52,962 nucleotides of DNA, taken from Sphingomonadales bacterium. GTDB lineage: Bacteria; Pseudomonadota; Alphaproteobacteria; Sphingomonadales; Sphingomonadaceae. The DNA lies in the NCBI GenBank assembly GCA_017309275.1, contig JAFKLT010000061.1, forward strand, positions 1 to 52,962, written 5' to 3'. The notes beneath the pieces were generated by a model, which was not told the DNA's origin, did no database searches, and worked only from the letters and a program-made list of their open reading frames with translations. The translations under genes and the position numbers were made by a program. Positions 17,813-27,016 of the stretch are shown here, in pieces. Position 1 is the stretch's first letter, and every line of letters begins with the position of its first letter.

Positions 17813-18826
17813 ATGCTAAAAGATAAAACCTTGATGATCACCGGGGGCACGGGCTCGTTCGGAAAAACCGTGCTCGGCCGCTTCCTGTCGTCCGATGTTG
17901 GTCAGATTATTATCTTCTCCCGTGACGAGAAGAAGCAAGAAGACATGCGAGTTGCCTTGGGCAACAACAAAGTCCGCTTCGTGATCGGTGACACCCGTAG
18001 TCCAGACTCGATCAATTTAGCCATGCGGGGGGTGGATTATGTTTTTCACGCTGCGGCGCTGAAGCAAGTCCCCTCATGTGAATTCTATCCCATGGAAGCC
18101 GTTCGCACCAATGTGATGGGGACAGAAAATGTCATCACCGCCGCCATGGCGAATGGTGTCCAGCGGCTTGTACTGCTGAGTACTGATAAGGCGGTTTATC
18201 CTATTAATGCCATGGGCATTTCCAAGGCCATGGCCGAGAAAGTACTAGTGGCCAGATCTCGAACGATGGGCCGCGAAGATCCAGTGCTGTGCGCAACTCG
18301 CTATGGAAACGTCATGGCTTCCCGAGGCTCGGTCATCCCACTGTTCATAGATCGCATAAAGGCCGGGCGGGAGTTGGGCATTACGGACCCAGCAATGACC
18401 CGATTTCTGATGTCACTCGAAGAATCCGTGGACCTGGTGCTGCATGCTTTTACACATGGGATACAAGGCGACATTTTCGTTCAGAAGGCGCCGGCCTGCA
18501 CGATCGGAGATCTAGCGATAGCACTCAGCGAATTGTTCGATGTGCCGTTGAGAACCCGTATCATCGGCACTCGCCACGGTGAGAAGCTCTATGAATCGCT
18601 AGTCTCGCGCGAGGAGATGGCGAAGGCTACTGACATGGGACGATATTGGCGAATTCCGGCCGACAATCGCGACTTAAACTATGAGGTCTATATTACGGAA
18701 GGCTCTCCGGAGGCGAATGCCGTCGACGATTACACCTCACATAATACCCAGCGGCTTTCCGTAGAGGAGGTCAAGGACGTTCTGCTGGCACTTCCCTATG
18801 TGCAAAATGCACTGGCAGATCGCTAA
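17813..18826 (+). CDS. UDP-GlcNAc 4,6-dehydratase/5-epimerase, FnlA/CapE/WbjB type
   Basis: Extended SDR enzyme (337 aa) closely resembling FnlA/CapE, which begin UDP-L-FucNAc synthesis by inverting dehydration of UDP-GlcNAc. Diagnostic blocks are TLMITGGTGSFGK, FSRDEKKQEDMR, HAAALKQVPSCEFYPMEAVRTN and LSTDKAVYPINAMGISKAMAEK. The last holds MGISK where classical SDRs have YxxxK, as is known in this subgroup. A GAAGA ribosome-binding site precedes the ATG. The usual companions FnlB (reductase) and FnlC (2-epimerase) are not next to it, so the keto product may be used by the DegT enzymes or completed elsewhere in the genome. Its stop overlaps the next glycosyltransferase (TAATG). Confidence 0.9.
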   Translation: MLKDKTLMITGGTGSFGKTVLGRFLSSDVGQIIIFSRDEKKQEDMRVALGNNKVRFVIGDTRSPDSINLAMRGVDYVFHAAALKQVPSCEFYPMEAVRTNVMGTENVITAAMANGVQRLVLLSTDKAVYPINAMGISKAMAEKVLVARSRTMGREDPVLCATRYGNVMASRGSVIPLFIDRIKAGRELGITDPAMTRFLMSLEESVDLVLHAFTHGIQGDIFVQKAPACTIGDLAIALSELFDVPLRTRIIGTRHGEKLYESLVSREEMAKATDMGRYWRIPADNRDLNYEVYITEGSPEANAVDDYTSHNTQRLSVEEVKDVLLALPYVQNALADR

Positions 18827-19989
18827 TGCCGATATTGTCGGTGATCATCCCTACTCATGAACGTTTCCGGTATGCAAAGGAGACGGTCGAGACCATTCTA
18901 GGGATGCATGAGGATATCGAACTGATTGTTTCCGACACAAGTGCCGTCGACCCTTGGACATCGCTCACGCCACATCCTCGACTGAAAGTGGTACGTCCAG
19001 GAACGGGCATCAGCGTTGTCGATAACTTCAATTCCGCATTGCCATATGCGACCGGCGATTATGTCTGCTTCATTAGCGACGATGATCTGATTGTACCGGA
19101 GATCGTCGACATCGCCCGCAAAGCGAAAAACGAGGGCGTCGATGCCATCAATTTCACTTTCCCCGTAATATTCTATTGGAAAGACTATCTGCATCGCAGT
19201 GATCCTGAAGCATATTCAGGCACTGTGTGGATCAGTCAGTACTCGGGCCGAGTTCAGGCGCTCGACACCGAGGCCGCCCTCCGTGAGGCTACTGGCAGCC
19301 TAGGGCACGGCGTATTTAGCATGCCGCGGTCCTATTGTGGATTGATTTCCCTGAGCCTGATCAAGCGAATCCTTACCGCTCACGATGCGCTGTTTGGTGG
19401 CGTTAGCCCCGACATCTATTCCGCAGCGCTGATTTCGGCGCATGCGGCCAAGGCAGTGGAAGTTGACTTCCCGGCCGTCATACCCGGGGCGTCAGGGGCG
19501 AGTACGGCTGGACAGAGCGCAGCGGGTCGGCATCTGGGAGCTTTGCGCGACAATGACCATATTCGGCCATTCCGTAATCTAGTGTGGCATCCGCTAGTTC
19601 CGGAATTCTACAGCGTGCCAACAGTCTGGGCCTATTCCTTGGTCCGCGCGGTCGAAAGGCTACCAGAAAATTCTGCCATCCGTCCAAACTGGGGCCGCCT
19701 CTATGCCCGCTGCCTTCTTCATCACCGTGCTTATTGGCGACCGACCTTGAGCGCGATGAAGGCCTACGCAAAGCAAAAGTCCGTGCTATCGCTATTTAGA
19801 ACACTGATCAGCGGAATGGCGCTTGAACTCGCTTGGGCGATGGGCCGCGCCCGCCGACGGCTTTCGGTTCGACTCAAGGTTATGCAAGATCGTCGCATTG
19901 GCGGCATCGCGAGCAGTCACGATGCCGCCGCCGTAATAGGGAATGCGATAAAGGCCGGGCCTCCGCTTTCGTGGTCGACTGCGTCATGA
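18826..19989 (+). CDS. GT-A fold glycosyltransferase, family 2-like
   Basis: Predicted to add one sugar to the lipid-linked repeat unit on the cytoplasmic face. The 387-aa protein opens with ILSVIIPTHERFRYAKETVETIL, carries the metal/nucleotide-binding DDD-type motif in YVCFISDDDLIVPE, and keeps a GT-A nucleotide-binding half to about residue 150. The C-terminal half contains charged and hydrophobic helices but no assignable domain. Start and stop are both coupled to neighbours (TAATG upstream, ATGA downstream). Donor and acceptor cannot be predicted. Confidence 0.88.
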   Translation: MPILSVIIPTHERFRYAKETVETILGMHEDIELIVSDTSAVDPWTSLTPHPRLKVVRPGTGISVVDNFNSALPYATGDYVCFISDDDLIVPEIVDIARKAKNEGVDAINFTFPVIFYWKDYLHRSDPEAYSGTVWISQYSGRVQALDTEAALREATGSLGHGVFSMPRSYCGLISLSLIKRILTAHDALFGGVSPDIYSAALISAHAAKAVEVDFPAVIPGASGASTAGQSAAGRHLGALRDNDHIRPFRNLVWHPLVPEFYSVPTVWAYSLVRAVERLPENSAIRPNWGRLYARCLLHHRAYWRPTLSAMKAYAKQKSVLSLFRTLISGMALELAWAMGRARRRLSVRLKVMQDRRIGGIASSHDAAAVIGNAIKAGPPLSWSTAS

Positions 19990-21026
19990 CCCCCTATTTT
20001 GCCTGCTATGCCATATTGCTGGCTGCGTTGGTTGCGGGAACATTGTTCAATCGACTTCGCTTGGCAGCGATTGTCGCGTTCGTTCCCATGTTCCTGCTCA
20101 TTTTGCAGCGAGGGCTAGTCGGAACGGACAGCGCAGTTTACGTTCAAGAGTTCGATGTCATCCGATATCGAGGTTTGCTGGCGTCCGCCTTCGAACCTGG
20201 GTTTTCGCTTATCATCGAGATCCTATCATGGATTCTGTCCGATCCCTTCCAAATATTGATCCTTCTCGGTGCAGCCACCGCCATCATTATGTTTGTGGCA
20301 GGGATGATACTTGAACGGTCGCCCTTGCTCCTTATGACGATCGTTCTTCCCTATTTCATGTTCGATATGACCATGAATGGGCTTCGTTACGGCCTCGCCT
20401 TTTCTATCATCGCCCTAGGTGCGGCCGGTTTGGCGCGGGGCAGGCTTCATCTGTTTATCGTATGTGCGGTGATAGCCTCCAGCATCCAGATTACAGCGGC
20501 GTTGCTGGCGTTCTGCTTATGGGCACTGGTCGAGGTTCGAATACGAACTTTCGCTGGCGTGGCCATTGGCGTCGCGATCGCCTTTCTGCTGTTCGGGGAT
20601 TATATCGAAGGCAAAGTGAGCGACAATGAAGACCTCATCGGATTGGGAGGGCTTGCGGGCGTGGCTCCGCTGGCAGTCTCGCTGATCATTCTTGCGGCCC
20701 TCAAGTCAAAAGGACGCAATATTGTTGAGAACCAACTTGCACTTTTAGCAATGCTCGCCATGCAGATAATCGCATTTATCGTATCTCGATACTATTATGT
20801 TGGCCTTAGACTTCAAGGACTTTTTCTATTTCTTTTATATTTATATGCCGCCATAATGATCGGAAAGTCATCCCTTGAGGCTTCTAAGACATTCCTGCTT
20901 AGGTGGTCCCTGGTTCTTGCCGCACTGATATCTTCCGCTTCAAGAATTAAGAACTTTAATGACGATTTCATTGGTCCCTCGCCATTTAATCCTTATTATT
21001 TCGCGCATGAGCAAGCCGGATACTGA
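19986..21026 (+). CDS. EpsG-family polysaccharide polymerase candidate
   Basis: Integral membrane protein, 346 aa, with 9-11 hydrophobic segments. After the first three segments it has RGLVGTDSAVYVQEFDVIRY and then FEPGFSLIIEILSW, the pattern of EpsG-family proteins (G-x-D-x3-Y followed by an E/P-G-F segment). It also has MNGLRYGLAFSIIALG, matching the conserved R-Q/Y-xxA helix of that family. EpsG proteins are thought to polymerise repeat units. The ATG at 19986 overlaps the upstream stop; a longer frame within the upstream gene is ignored. Its position between two glycosyltransferases fits a Wzy role. Confidence 0.82.
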   Translation: MTPYFACYAILLAALVAGTLFNRLRLAAIVAFVPMFLLILQRGLVGTDSAVYVQEFDVIRYRGLLASAFEPGFSLIIEILSWILSDPFQILILLGAATAIIMFVAGMILERSPLLLMTIVLPYFMFDMTMNGLRYGLAFSIIALGAAGLARGRLHLFIVCAVIASSIQITAALLAFCLWALVEVRIRTFAGVAIGVAIAFLLFGDYIEGKVSDNEDLIGLGGLAGVAPLAVSLIILAALKSKGRNIVENQLALLAMLAMQIIAFIVSRYYYVGLRLQGLFLFLLYLYAAIMIGKSSLEASKTFLLRWSLVLAALISSASRIKNFNDDFIGPSPFNPYYFAHEQAGY

Positions 21027-22071
21027 CGTGAACAAAAGTCCCATTGAGGCTCCACGAGCTGCGGCCGATAGCGGCCCAATGTTCAGCGTGATCGTGCCCG
21101 TCTACAACACAGCTGGCTACATCGAGGCCTGTATTCAAAGCCTGCTGAGTCAGGATCAAACGGATTTCGAGATCATCGCGATTGATGACGGATCTACTGA
21201 CAATAGCCTACAGATTCTTAAGGGACTAGCGGAGCAGGACAAGCGCCTCCGAATCTACAGGCAGGAGAATGCCGGCCAGGGTATGGCGCGAAATTTCGGA
21301 CTATCCAAAGCGTGCGGACTTTTCGTAGCTTTTGTCGATAGCGACGATACTGTGGCGCCAGGCTTATTTTCCAGTGCCGCTCAGCACCTGCTTGACCCCG
21401 AACTCGATGTCGTCTCATTTGGCATCGTGTTTCGAGATTCCGCAGGACGGACGGTGGCGACCCGTTCCGCGGCCGCAACGTTCTCATCAAGTGGCGACTC
21501 AATATTCTTGGATGCCATGCTAGATAAAAACTTCCTATCAGTAGTCTGGAACAAGGTTTATCGGCGCGCTTTACTCGTCGAAAACGGGATCACATTTCCT
21601 AAGCTTCGCGCATATGAGGACTCAGTGTTTTCACGCAATGTCGCTCGCCACGCTCGTAAGGTCTTGTACATGAAGGATCAGCTTTACTTTGCCTTGACAC
21701 GCCACGACAGCACTTCGCGGGCGATGTCGGTACGAAGCTTTGATCTGGCGGCGGAAATGATCGATTACGAACGTGAAATTTTTTATGCTAGCGTTGAGAA
21801 ACCCGCCTGGCGCGCGGCATTCAGCGCCCATGTCGCACGCTTTTTTGCCTATCTGATAATTCTTTCCGCCTTCCGGATCGATGATAATAGCGAACGAATG
21901 GACTGCCTGAAGATTGCCAATGCTGCGGGATTTTCTAAAGCGGCAACAGACAGACAGGCGAGGACACTGCTCAATTTTCGGGTTAAGGTTCAGATCTTTC
22001 TCGCAAGACGTCCCCGGCTATTGAGAAGGCTCGCCTTAGCGGCGAGGCAGTTCAACTTGGTTCCTTATTGA
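21007..22071 (+). CDS. Glycosyltransferase family 2
   Basis: Inverting GT-A enzyme, 354 aa. The GT2 core is clear: FSVIVPVYNTAGYIEACIQSLLSQ, the IIAIDDGSTDNS motif, NAGQGMARNFGLSKA, and VAFVDSDDTVAP with the DxD that binds the donor nucleotide and metal. SVVWNKVYRRALL and the YEDSVF acidic motif follow in the acceptor half. The start is uncertain: ATG at 21007 overlaps the previous gene by 20 bases, while GTG at 21028 directly after its stop is also possible. Specificity is unknown. Confidence 0.9.
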   Translation: MSKPDTDVNKSPIEAPRAAADSGPMFSVIVPVYNTAGYIEACIQSLLSQDQTDFEIIAIDDGSTDNSLQILKGLAEQDKRLRIYRQENAGQGMARNFGLSKACGLFVAFVDSDDTVAPGLFSSAAQHLLDPELDVVSFGIVFRDSAGRTVATRSAAATFSSSGDSIFLDAMLDKNFLSVVWNKVYRRALLVENGITFPKLRAYEDSVFSRNVARHARKVLYMKDQLYFALTRHDSTSRAMSVRSFDLAAEMIDYEREIFYASVEKPAWRAAFSAHVARFFAYLIILSAFRIDDNSERMDCLKIANAAGFSKAATDRQARTLLNFRVKVQIFLARRPRLLRRLALAARQFNLVPY

Positions 22072-22113
22072 TGCCCTGCGGAGTAAATCGCAGCGAGGTT
22101 TGAACCGCTCACA

Positions 22114-23931
22114 ATGCCCAAGCTTAGCGCTCTTTTTCGGCTTATTCAGCCTTCTCGCCACGTTGCCACGTCAGGCCTCTCTCGTCGCGACGCCATTATA
22201 GCCTCTATTGGAGGGGCCATTCCACTCCTTCCGACGCCGGTCGCCGGGCAGGTTCCACGACAAGCCGGTCGGACACACGTAGCGTCGCGGGCGGAGCTTG
22301 CCAGCCTCCCGGTTTCGTTGACCCCGGCAATTTGGGACAAAGCGGTTTTTGCATTCGTTCCCGGAGATTTCCGTCAGTCTGCGGCACTGCATCCGGCCGA
22401 CTATGTTCTAACTGAACATCGGGCGGCGCCCGAAGGGGCGTGGCTCCGAGAGGGGCAGATCATGGTTGATCGCGCCAACGCACCACCTCGGTCGATCCAG
22501 GCAAAATCCCTCGATATTTATTCGGTCAATGACAAAGGGGCGATCGGCGACGGGAAAACGGATAATACCGATGCGATTAATGCTGCCATATTGGATGTTC
22601 ATTCCGGCGGCGGCGGGGAGATCGTCTTTGGCGCTTCTACGTCTCCGTATCACGTCAAGGGTCCGATCATAATTCCTTCAAACATCGTCATCAACCTTAA
22701 TGGCCAAACGCTTTCCGGAGACGGCCTTCATGGCGGCGCTATGTTCACGACTGGCGTGGTTCGCAACGGTCGCCTTGCCACCAACAAAGGGGCATCGGAT
22801 GAATTGGATTACGTCTTTTATTCTTCTGTCCGGAATGGAATGATCCGAAATTGCGGAATTGCGTTCGATCTTCAGAACTTCAACGTCAGTTGCTCCATCG
22901 AGGACATCTCGACTTTCCAGGCGCTCCAGTTCGGGGTGTTCCACCGGTGCTTTTACATGTCGCTAAAGAACTGCTCCGCAAGGGGCCCCAGCGATGTGTC
23001 GAAGCCTGCTTTCGCGTTCACTGGTGACAACAACCTCATCAGCCTGCTGCGCGTCAGCGCAACAACCGAGAGCGGTTATCTGTTCGAAGGGGGAACGACC
23101 TCGGTAAGCATGATCTCCTGCTCCTGCGAGGGGGCGGGTGGCAGTGCCGTGACGTTCCGGGATGACTGCCTCGGCGTTGTTGTCGATTCAGGTTATTGGG
23201 AAGCAGTTCAAGGCACAGTGTTCGATTTCACGCGGGCCAAGGTGTGCTCTGTGTCGTTCAGGGGCAATTTTCTGAATTATTGCGACACCATCATTAATGA
23301 TGGTGAGGAGACATCAACTTCGACCCTGATGGGCGTATTCGACGATACCAACTATATAACCAACGTTGGCGGAGTTTATAACGGATTTACGTATCGTGGC
23401 CGAATGGTTCTGACCTGCCCGCGAAACTTCATGCGTTTCGCTTTACCATTCTCGAACAACGCGTCCGCTGAACTGCCTCCGAACTGGGTCGTTGGTTCAT
23501 CAACACGAATCGAAAAAGAAACAGCGCTCATCGGCCGAGCCCTGTCGGACGTCCGAAGCAGATCGCTCCTCCATTACGGGAGTCCGGTTCCGATCACACG
23601 CGAAGGCGACGTAGGAGATCCCTACCCAGGCACCATAGATCGCAGCAAAACCGTCGTATCTAGAGGAAGGCTCGTCAGCGCAACAATCGACACCCAGATT
23701 GCATGGCGGGCCAACTCGCTCCGCGCGACCTTCTTGCTAGCGGTTTCTGACGATTCGGGCGCGTATAAGCTATTTGGGGACATTTACGGCGACAAGTTGG
23801 TCCAGCATGACGGGCATAGCGGCCGTGTCCTTATCGAAAATTGGAATAGTCACGTTCGGATACGCCTCAGTGGAATCCAGAATCAGTCGGGAACCGCGTC
23901 AATTACCGGATCTATCCAGATATGCACCTGA
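22114..23931 (+). CDS. Tat-exported right-handed beta-helix protein (pectate lyase/tailspike-like)
   Basis: 605-aa protein with a twin-arginine signal: SRRDAII (Arg24-Arg25) followed by a hydrophobic stretch and an alanine-rich cleavage region, so it is probably exported folded. From about residue 130 it shows a pectate-lyase-3-like entry motif, VNDKGAIGDGKTDNTDAINAAI, then repeated short beta-strand turns rich in Asn, Gly and Ser across about 300 residues, and a beta-rich C-terminal domain. Proteins of this build are polysaccharide lyases, hydrolases or phage tailspikes. Lying among glycosyltransferase genes, it may cut, trim or modify the polysaccharide made by this locus. No catalytic residues can be assigned by eye. 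Intergenic spacing is 42 bp upstream and 91 bp downstream. Confidence 0.75.
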   Translation: MPKLSALFRLIQPSRHVATSGLSRRDAIIASIGGAIPLLPTPVAGQVPRQAGRTHVASRAELASLPVSLTPAIWDKAVFAFVPGDFRQSAALHPADYVLTEHRAAPEGAWLREGQIMVDRANAPPRSIQAKSLDIYSVNDKGAIGDGKTDNTDAINAAILDVHSGGGGEIVFGASTSPYHVKGPIIIPSNIVINLNGQTLSGDGLHGGAMFTTGVVRNGRLATNKGASDELDYVFYSSVRNGMIRNCGIAFDLQNFNVSCSIEDISTFQALQFGVFHRCFYMSLKNCSARGPSDVSKPAFAFTGDNNLISLLRVSATTESGYLFEGGTTSVSMISCSCEGAGGSAVTFRDDCLGVVVDSGYWEAVQGTVFDFTRAKVCSVSFRGNFLNYCDTIINDGEETSTSTLMGVFDDTNYITNVGGVYNGFTYRGRMVLTCPRNFMRFALPFSNNASAELPPNWVVGSSTRIEKETALIGRALSDVRSRSLLHYGSPVPITREGDVGDPYPGTIDRSKTVVSRGRLVSATIDTQIAWRANSLRATFLLAVSDDSGAYKLFGDIYGDKLVQHDGHSGRVLIENWNSHVRIRLSGIQNQSGTASITGSIQICT

Positions 23932-24022
23932 TCTGCTCAATCTAGAACGCTGCAGGATCGCCGCGTCAACACTGAACTCACCCCTTACTCTCTACACTTT
24001 CGGGAATTCCTCGTTGACTATA

Positions 24023-25060
24023 ATGAACGTCGCAATAGTTGGCCCGGCCTTCTTCGGCTACCTCAATCGCATCGCTGGATTTATGACTAGCCGCGGGATT
24101 CCAACCCGCTTTTATGATGAGTTTCCGTCCAACGGGATTCTGACCAAAATCATCCTGCGGTACTCCCCTCTCAGCGTACGACAGTACGCAACGCGTGGAT
24201 ACCATGAAAAAATTACTGCCGAAATCATTAGATCGGGCGCCACGCATGTCCTGTTTGGCACGATTGAAATGTTTCCACTCGCTTGCATTCGACGGCTGAG
24301 CGACCATGGCGTTGTTATGAGCCGCTATGCATGGGATAGCGTACATAATAAGCCTTACGCTAAGACACTCGACCCATATATGCTCGCTGTCGCGAGTTTC
24401 GATCCAGTAGATTGCGAGCTAGAGGGGTATATGTATATCCCGCTTTATAGCGGGATTCGTGAAGTCGCGCCGACGGATGGAGGCGATATCGATTTCCTGT
24501 ATTGTGCCACATTTCACAGTAACCGTCCGTCGGTCGTGACCAATATTATCGATGAATCCTTACTGGAAAATTGGAAGATTGAGCTGATGCTCTTTTTCCA
24601 CTCAAAAAAACTCTGGCATCTGCGTTATCTATTTAGTCCAGCGGTATGGCATATGGGCCGTTTAATTACGACCACGCCATTTTCACTGGATGAGATTGCA
24701 AGCATGACGGCAAGATCCCGGGTGGTCATAGATATCCATCATGATGGCCAAAGCGGCTTGACAATGCGGACATTTGAAGCGCTTTCGCTTGGAGCGATCG
24801 TCTTGACCACCAATACCATCGCGCGCGAAGGCCTTCCTCCGCAACTTCGTGACCGCGTAGTGACGCTCGATCTCCGCGACGTGGCCGGGAGCATGAGGAA
24901 AGCGCTAGCACGGCCAAGGACAGACCTGACGGAAGAGATGCGATATTATCTCTCGGCAAATCGGTTCATTGACCAGATAATTGCGCTCCTGCTAGGTACT
25001 GAAGAACGCGCTGAGACAAGAGGAGTAGGTACATTGGCGGGCTGCGAATCTGAGCTATGA
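24023..25060 (+). CDS. Putative GT-B glycosyltransferase (group 1/CgeB-like)
   Basis: 345-aa protein with a GT-B style layout: an N-terminal lobe starting MNVAIVGPAFFGYLNRI, and a C-terminal lobe with SLDEIASMTARSRVVIDIHHDG, then SGLTMRTFEALSLGAIVLTTN, the conserved nucleotide-sugar-binding E-x7-G region of retaining glycosyltransferases. The frame is open much further upstream into the beta-helix gene, but the ATG at 24023 starts exactly at the first Rossmann strand. The stop overlaps the following epimerase (ATGA). Likely the third transferase of the locus; donor unknown. Confidence 0.8.
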   Translation: MNVAIVGPAFFGYLNRIAGFMTSRGIPTRFYDEFPSNGILTKIILRYSPLSVRQYATRGYHEKITAEIIRSGATHVLFGTIEMFPLACIRRLSDHGVVMSRYAWDSVHNKPYAKTLDPYMLAVASFDPVDCELEGYMYIPLYSGIREVAPTDGGDIDFLYCATFHSNRPSVVTNIIDESLLENWKIELMLFFHSKKLWHLRYLFSPAVWHMGRLITTTPFSLDEIASMTARSRVVIDIHHDGQSGLTMRTFEALSLGAIVLTTNTIAREGLPPQLRDRVVTLDLRDVAGSMRKALARPRTDLTEEMRYYLSANRFIDQIIALLLGTEERAETRGVGTLAGCESEL

Positions 25061-26199
25061 GAATTCTGATTACTGGCGGCTTGGGTTTCATCGGCCGCGC
25101 ACTTGCGAAACGCCTGCTCGACGAAAACGCGCATCAACTGGTGTTGCTCGACACGTTGAGCCCGCAGGTTCATGGTGAGAACCCAAGCTATCCGGATCTT
25201 CTTTCGCACCCAAACGTGCGCTTCCTGAAGGGCAGTGTATGTGATCGCTCCTTGGTGCGCGACGCGCTTGCCGGCGTATCGGCCGTTTACCATCTCGCTG
25301 CAGAGACCGGGACGGGTCAGTCAATGGATGAGATACAGCGTTACTATGATACAAATGTTATGGGCACTGCCATTCTTCTGGAAGAGGTGGTAAAGGAACC
25401 TAGTCTCCGTCCAAAGGCGCTGGTGTTAAGCTCCTCTCGTTCAGTTTATGGCGAAGGAGCATATGCCCTTTCCGAGGATGACGGATTTGAGGTCACCAGT
25501 CGAATCTACCCCTCGGGTCGATCTGCTACAGACATGCAGCAGGGGAGTTTCGAGTTCTTGAGGGACGGGCGCCCCCTTACCCCCATTCCCACCAAAGAAA
25601 CCGACAAAATCGACCCAAATTCGATCTATGCTGCGTCGAAATATGCGCAGGAGCAAATGTGCCAGATCGCCTGTAGCACCGTCGGGATATCATTCACTGC
25701 CCTTCGGTTGCAGAACGTCTACGGCCCGGGTCAGTCGCTTCGCAATCCCTACACGGGCATCCTATCGATCTTTACCAACACGCTCAAACAGGGCGGTAGT
25801 ATCGACATCTTCGAGGATGGCGAGGAAAGCCGTGACTTCGTCTACATCGACGATGTCACCAGGGCGTTTCGGCTAGCGTTGGATGTACCCGCATCGCCGG
25901 ACAACATTATCAACGTGGGAACGGGCAATCGCCATACTGTTTCGGAAATTGTTGGCCTGTTGGAGAGAAAAATTGGCGTTAGTGGGCGCTCCTACATTTC
26001 CGGTCGGTTTCGGCCAGGTGACATCCGCCACTGTTTTGCCGATGTCTCTCGCATGAATCGAATTCTTGGCTTCAAAGCGGAAACCCCATTAATTGACGGT
26101 TTATCAGCGACTGTCGATTGGGCGCTTAACCAGCCTGCGGAGTTGGATCGTTCCGATGCAGCCAATCGCGAGTTGGAAGCCCTCGTGCGTAGAAATTAA
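25057..26199 (+). CDS. NAD-dependent epimerase, probable dTDP-L-rhamnose 4-epimerase
   Basis: Extended SDR of 380 aa with ILITGGLGFIGRAL, the signature LSPQVHG, HLAAETGTGQSMDEIQRYYDTN, SSSRSVYGEG and the catalytic YAASKYAQE (YxxxK). The middle carries an insert of about 45 residues (roughly positions 140-185) ending PLTPIPTKE. From recollection of the family, the DPQVHG-type motif, the GQSM-E-I-xRY block and this insert ending P-x-P-T-x-E are typical of Tll-like dTDP-rhamnose 4-epimerases that give dTDP-6-deoxy-L-talose. Complete rmlABCD in the same locus would supply the substrate. Another epimerase activity is possible. The start overlaps the upstream glycosyltransferase. Confidence 0.75.
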   Translation: MRILITGGLGFIGRALAKRLLDENAHQLVLLDTLSPQVHGENPSYPDLLSHPNVRFLKGSVCDRSLVRDALAGVSAVYHLAAETGTGQSMDEIQRYYDTNVMGTAILLEEVVKEPSLRPKALVLSSSRSVYGEGAYALSEDDGFEVTSRIYPSGRSATDMQQGSFEFLRDGRPLTPIPTKETDKIDPNSIYAASKYAQEQMCQIACSTVGISFTALRLQNVYGPGQSLRNPYTGILSIFTNTLKQGGSIDIFEDGEESRDFVYIDDVTRAFRLALDVPASPDNIINVGTGNRHTVSEIVGLLERKIGVSGRSYISGRFRPGDIRHCFADVSRMNRILGFKAETPLIDGLSATVDWALNQPAELDRSDAANRELEALVRRN

Positions 26200-26209
26200 C
26201 GACATTTCG

Positions 26210-26803
26210 ATGCTCTTCTGGGATACAGTGCGAACAGACCGTCATCGCTTCGCCGAGATGTCCGGGGTCCCGTCTTCAAAGACGCTCATATTTCATCCAC
26301 GGGTCTTTCCAGTCGTGCTTGTCCGGGTGGCCGCGAAGCTTCATTCGCTCGGCTTACGCCGAATGGCGAATATCGTGTCGTTGATGAACATGTTACTGTT
26401 CCGGATTGAAGTCCCTGCGCGCGCCGTAATCGGCTCAGGATTAATACTCCCTCACCCCGGCGGCATCGTGTTAGGCAGCGCGTCGATCGGGGATAACGTC
26501 ACCATATTCCAAAATGTGACCCTTGGCGCTCGTCATTTCGACGGAGACTACAACTTGTCGCGTCGTCCGACCCTAAACGCGGGAGTTACTGTTGGAGCTG
26601 GAGCCGTAATTCTCGGGCCAGTGTCTATCGGGGAAGGAGCGACTGTTGCGGCTAATTCTCTAGTTCTAGCAGACGTGCCGCCTGGATGCACGGCAATGGG
26701 CGTTCCTGCCGTCAATTCCCCGCGCGCCTTGAAAAATCCAGACACCTCGGAAACGGAAGGCGGACAGGTTCGCCGTGCACCAAATGGTGACGGTGGCGTT
26801 TAA
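26210..26803 (+). CDS. Serine acetyltransferase-like hexapeptide O-acetyltransferase
   Basis: 197-aa protein with a left-handed beta-helix region from about residue 75: IGSGLILPHPGGIVLG, IGDNVTIFQNVTLG, VGAGAVILGPVSIGEGATVAANSLVLADVPPGCTAMGVPA. These hexapeptide repeats and the catalytic His in LPHPGG match the CysE/serine acetyltransferase clan; CysE-like proteins inside polysaccharide loci usually O-acetylate sugars. The N-terminal helical part is shorter than in true CysE. The ATG at 26210 lies 10 bp after the epimerase stop; the open frame upstream overlaps that gene and is ignored. Last gene of the plus-strand run. Confidence 0.83.
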   Translation: MLFWDTVRTDRHRFAEMSGVPSSKTLIFHPRVFPVVLVRVAAKLHSLGLRRMANIVSLMNMLLFRIEVPARAVIGSGLILPHPGGIVLGSASIGDNVTIFQNVTLGARHFDGDYNLSRRPTLNAGVTVGAGAVILGPVSIGEGATVAANSLVLADVPPGCTAMGVPAVNSPRALKNPDTSETEGGQVRRAPNGDGGV

Positions 26804-27016
26804 CCCAATAGATCACAATAGATGCGATCTCGCTGCGTCTCCTGCCTCCATAGCACCGCAGCTAGTTATTAGCCCCGAAAGCCTTATGGCCCGGCCTAAT
26901 CTTGGCGCCTACCAGGCTCGCCACATCATGAGACTCGGCGACTACCCCACCCTTCAGGATCCGCCGTTCATTCCCAACACTGTTGGCAAAGCCCACCTTC
27001 GCACTTCAATCGATGA

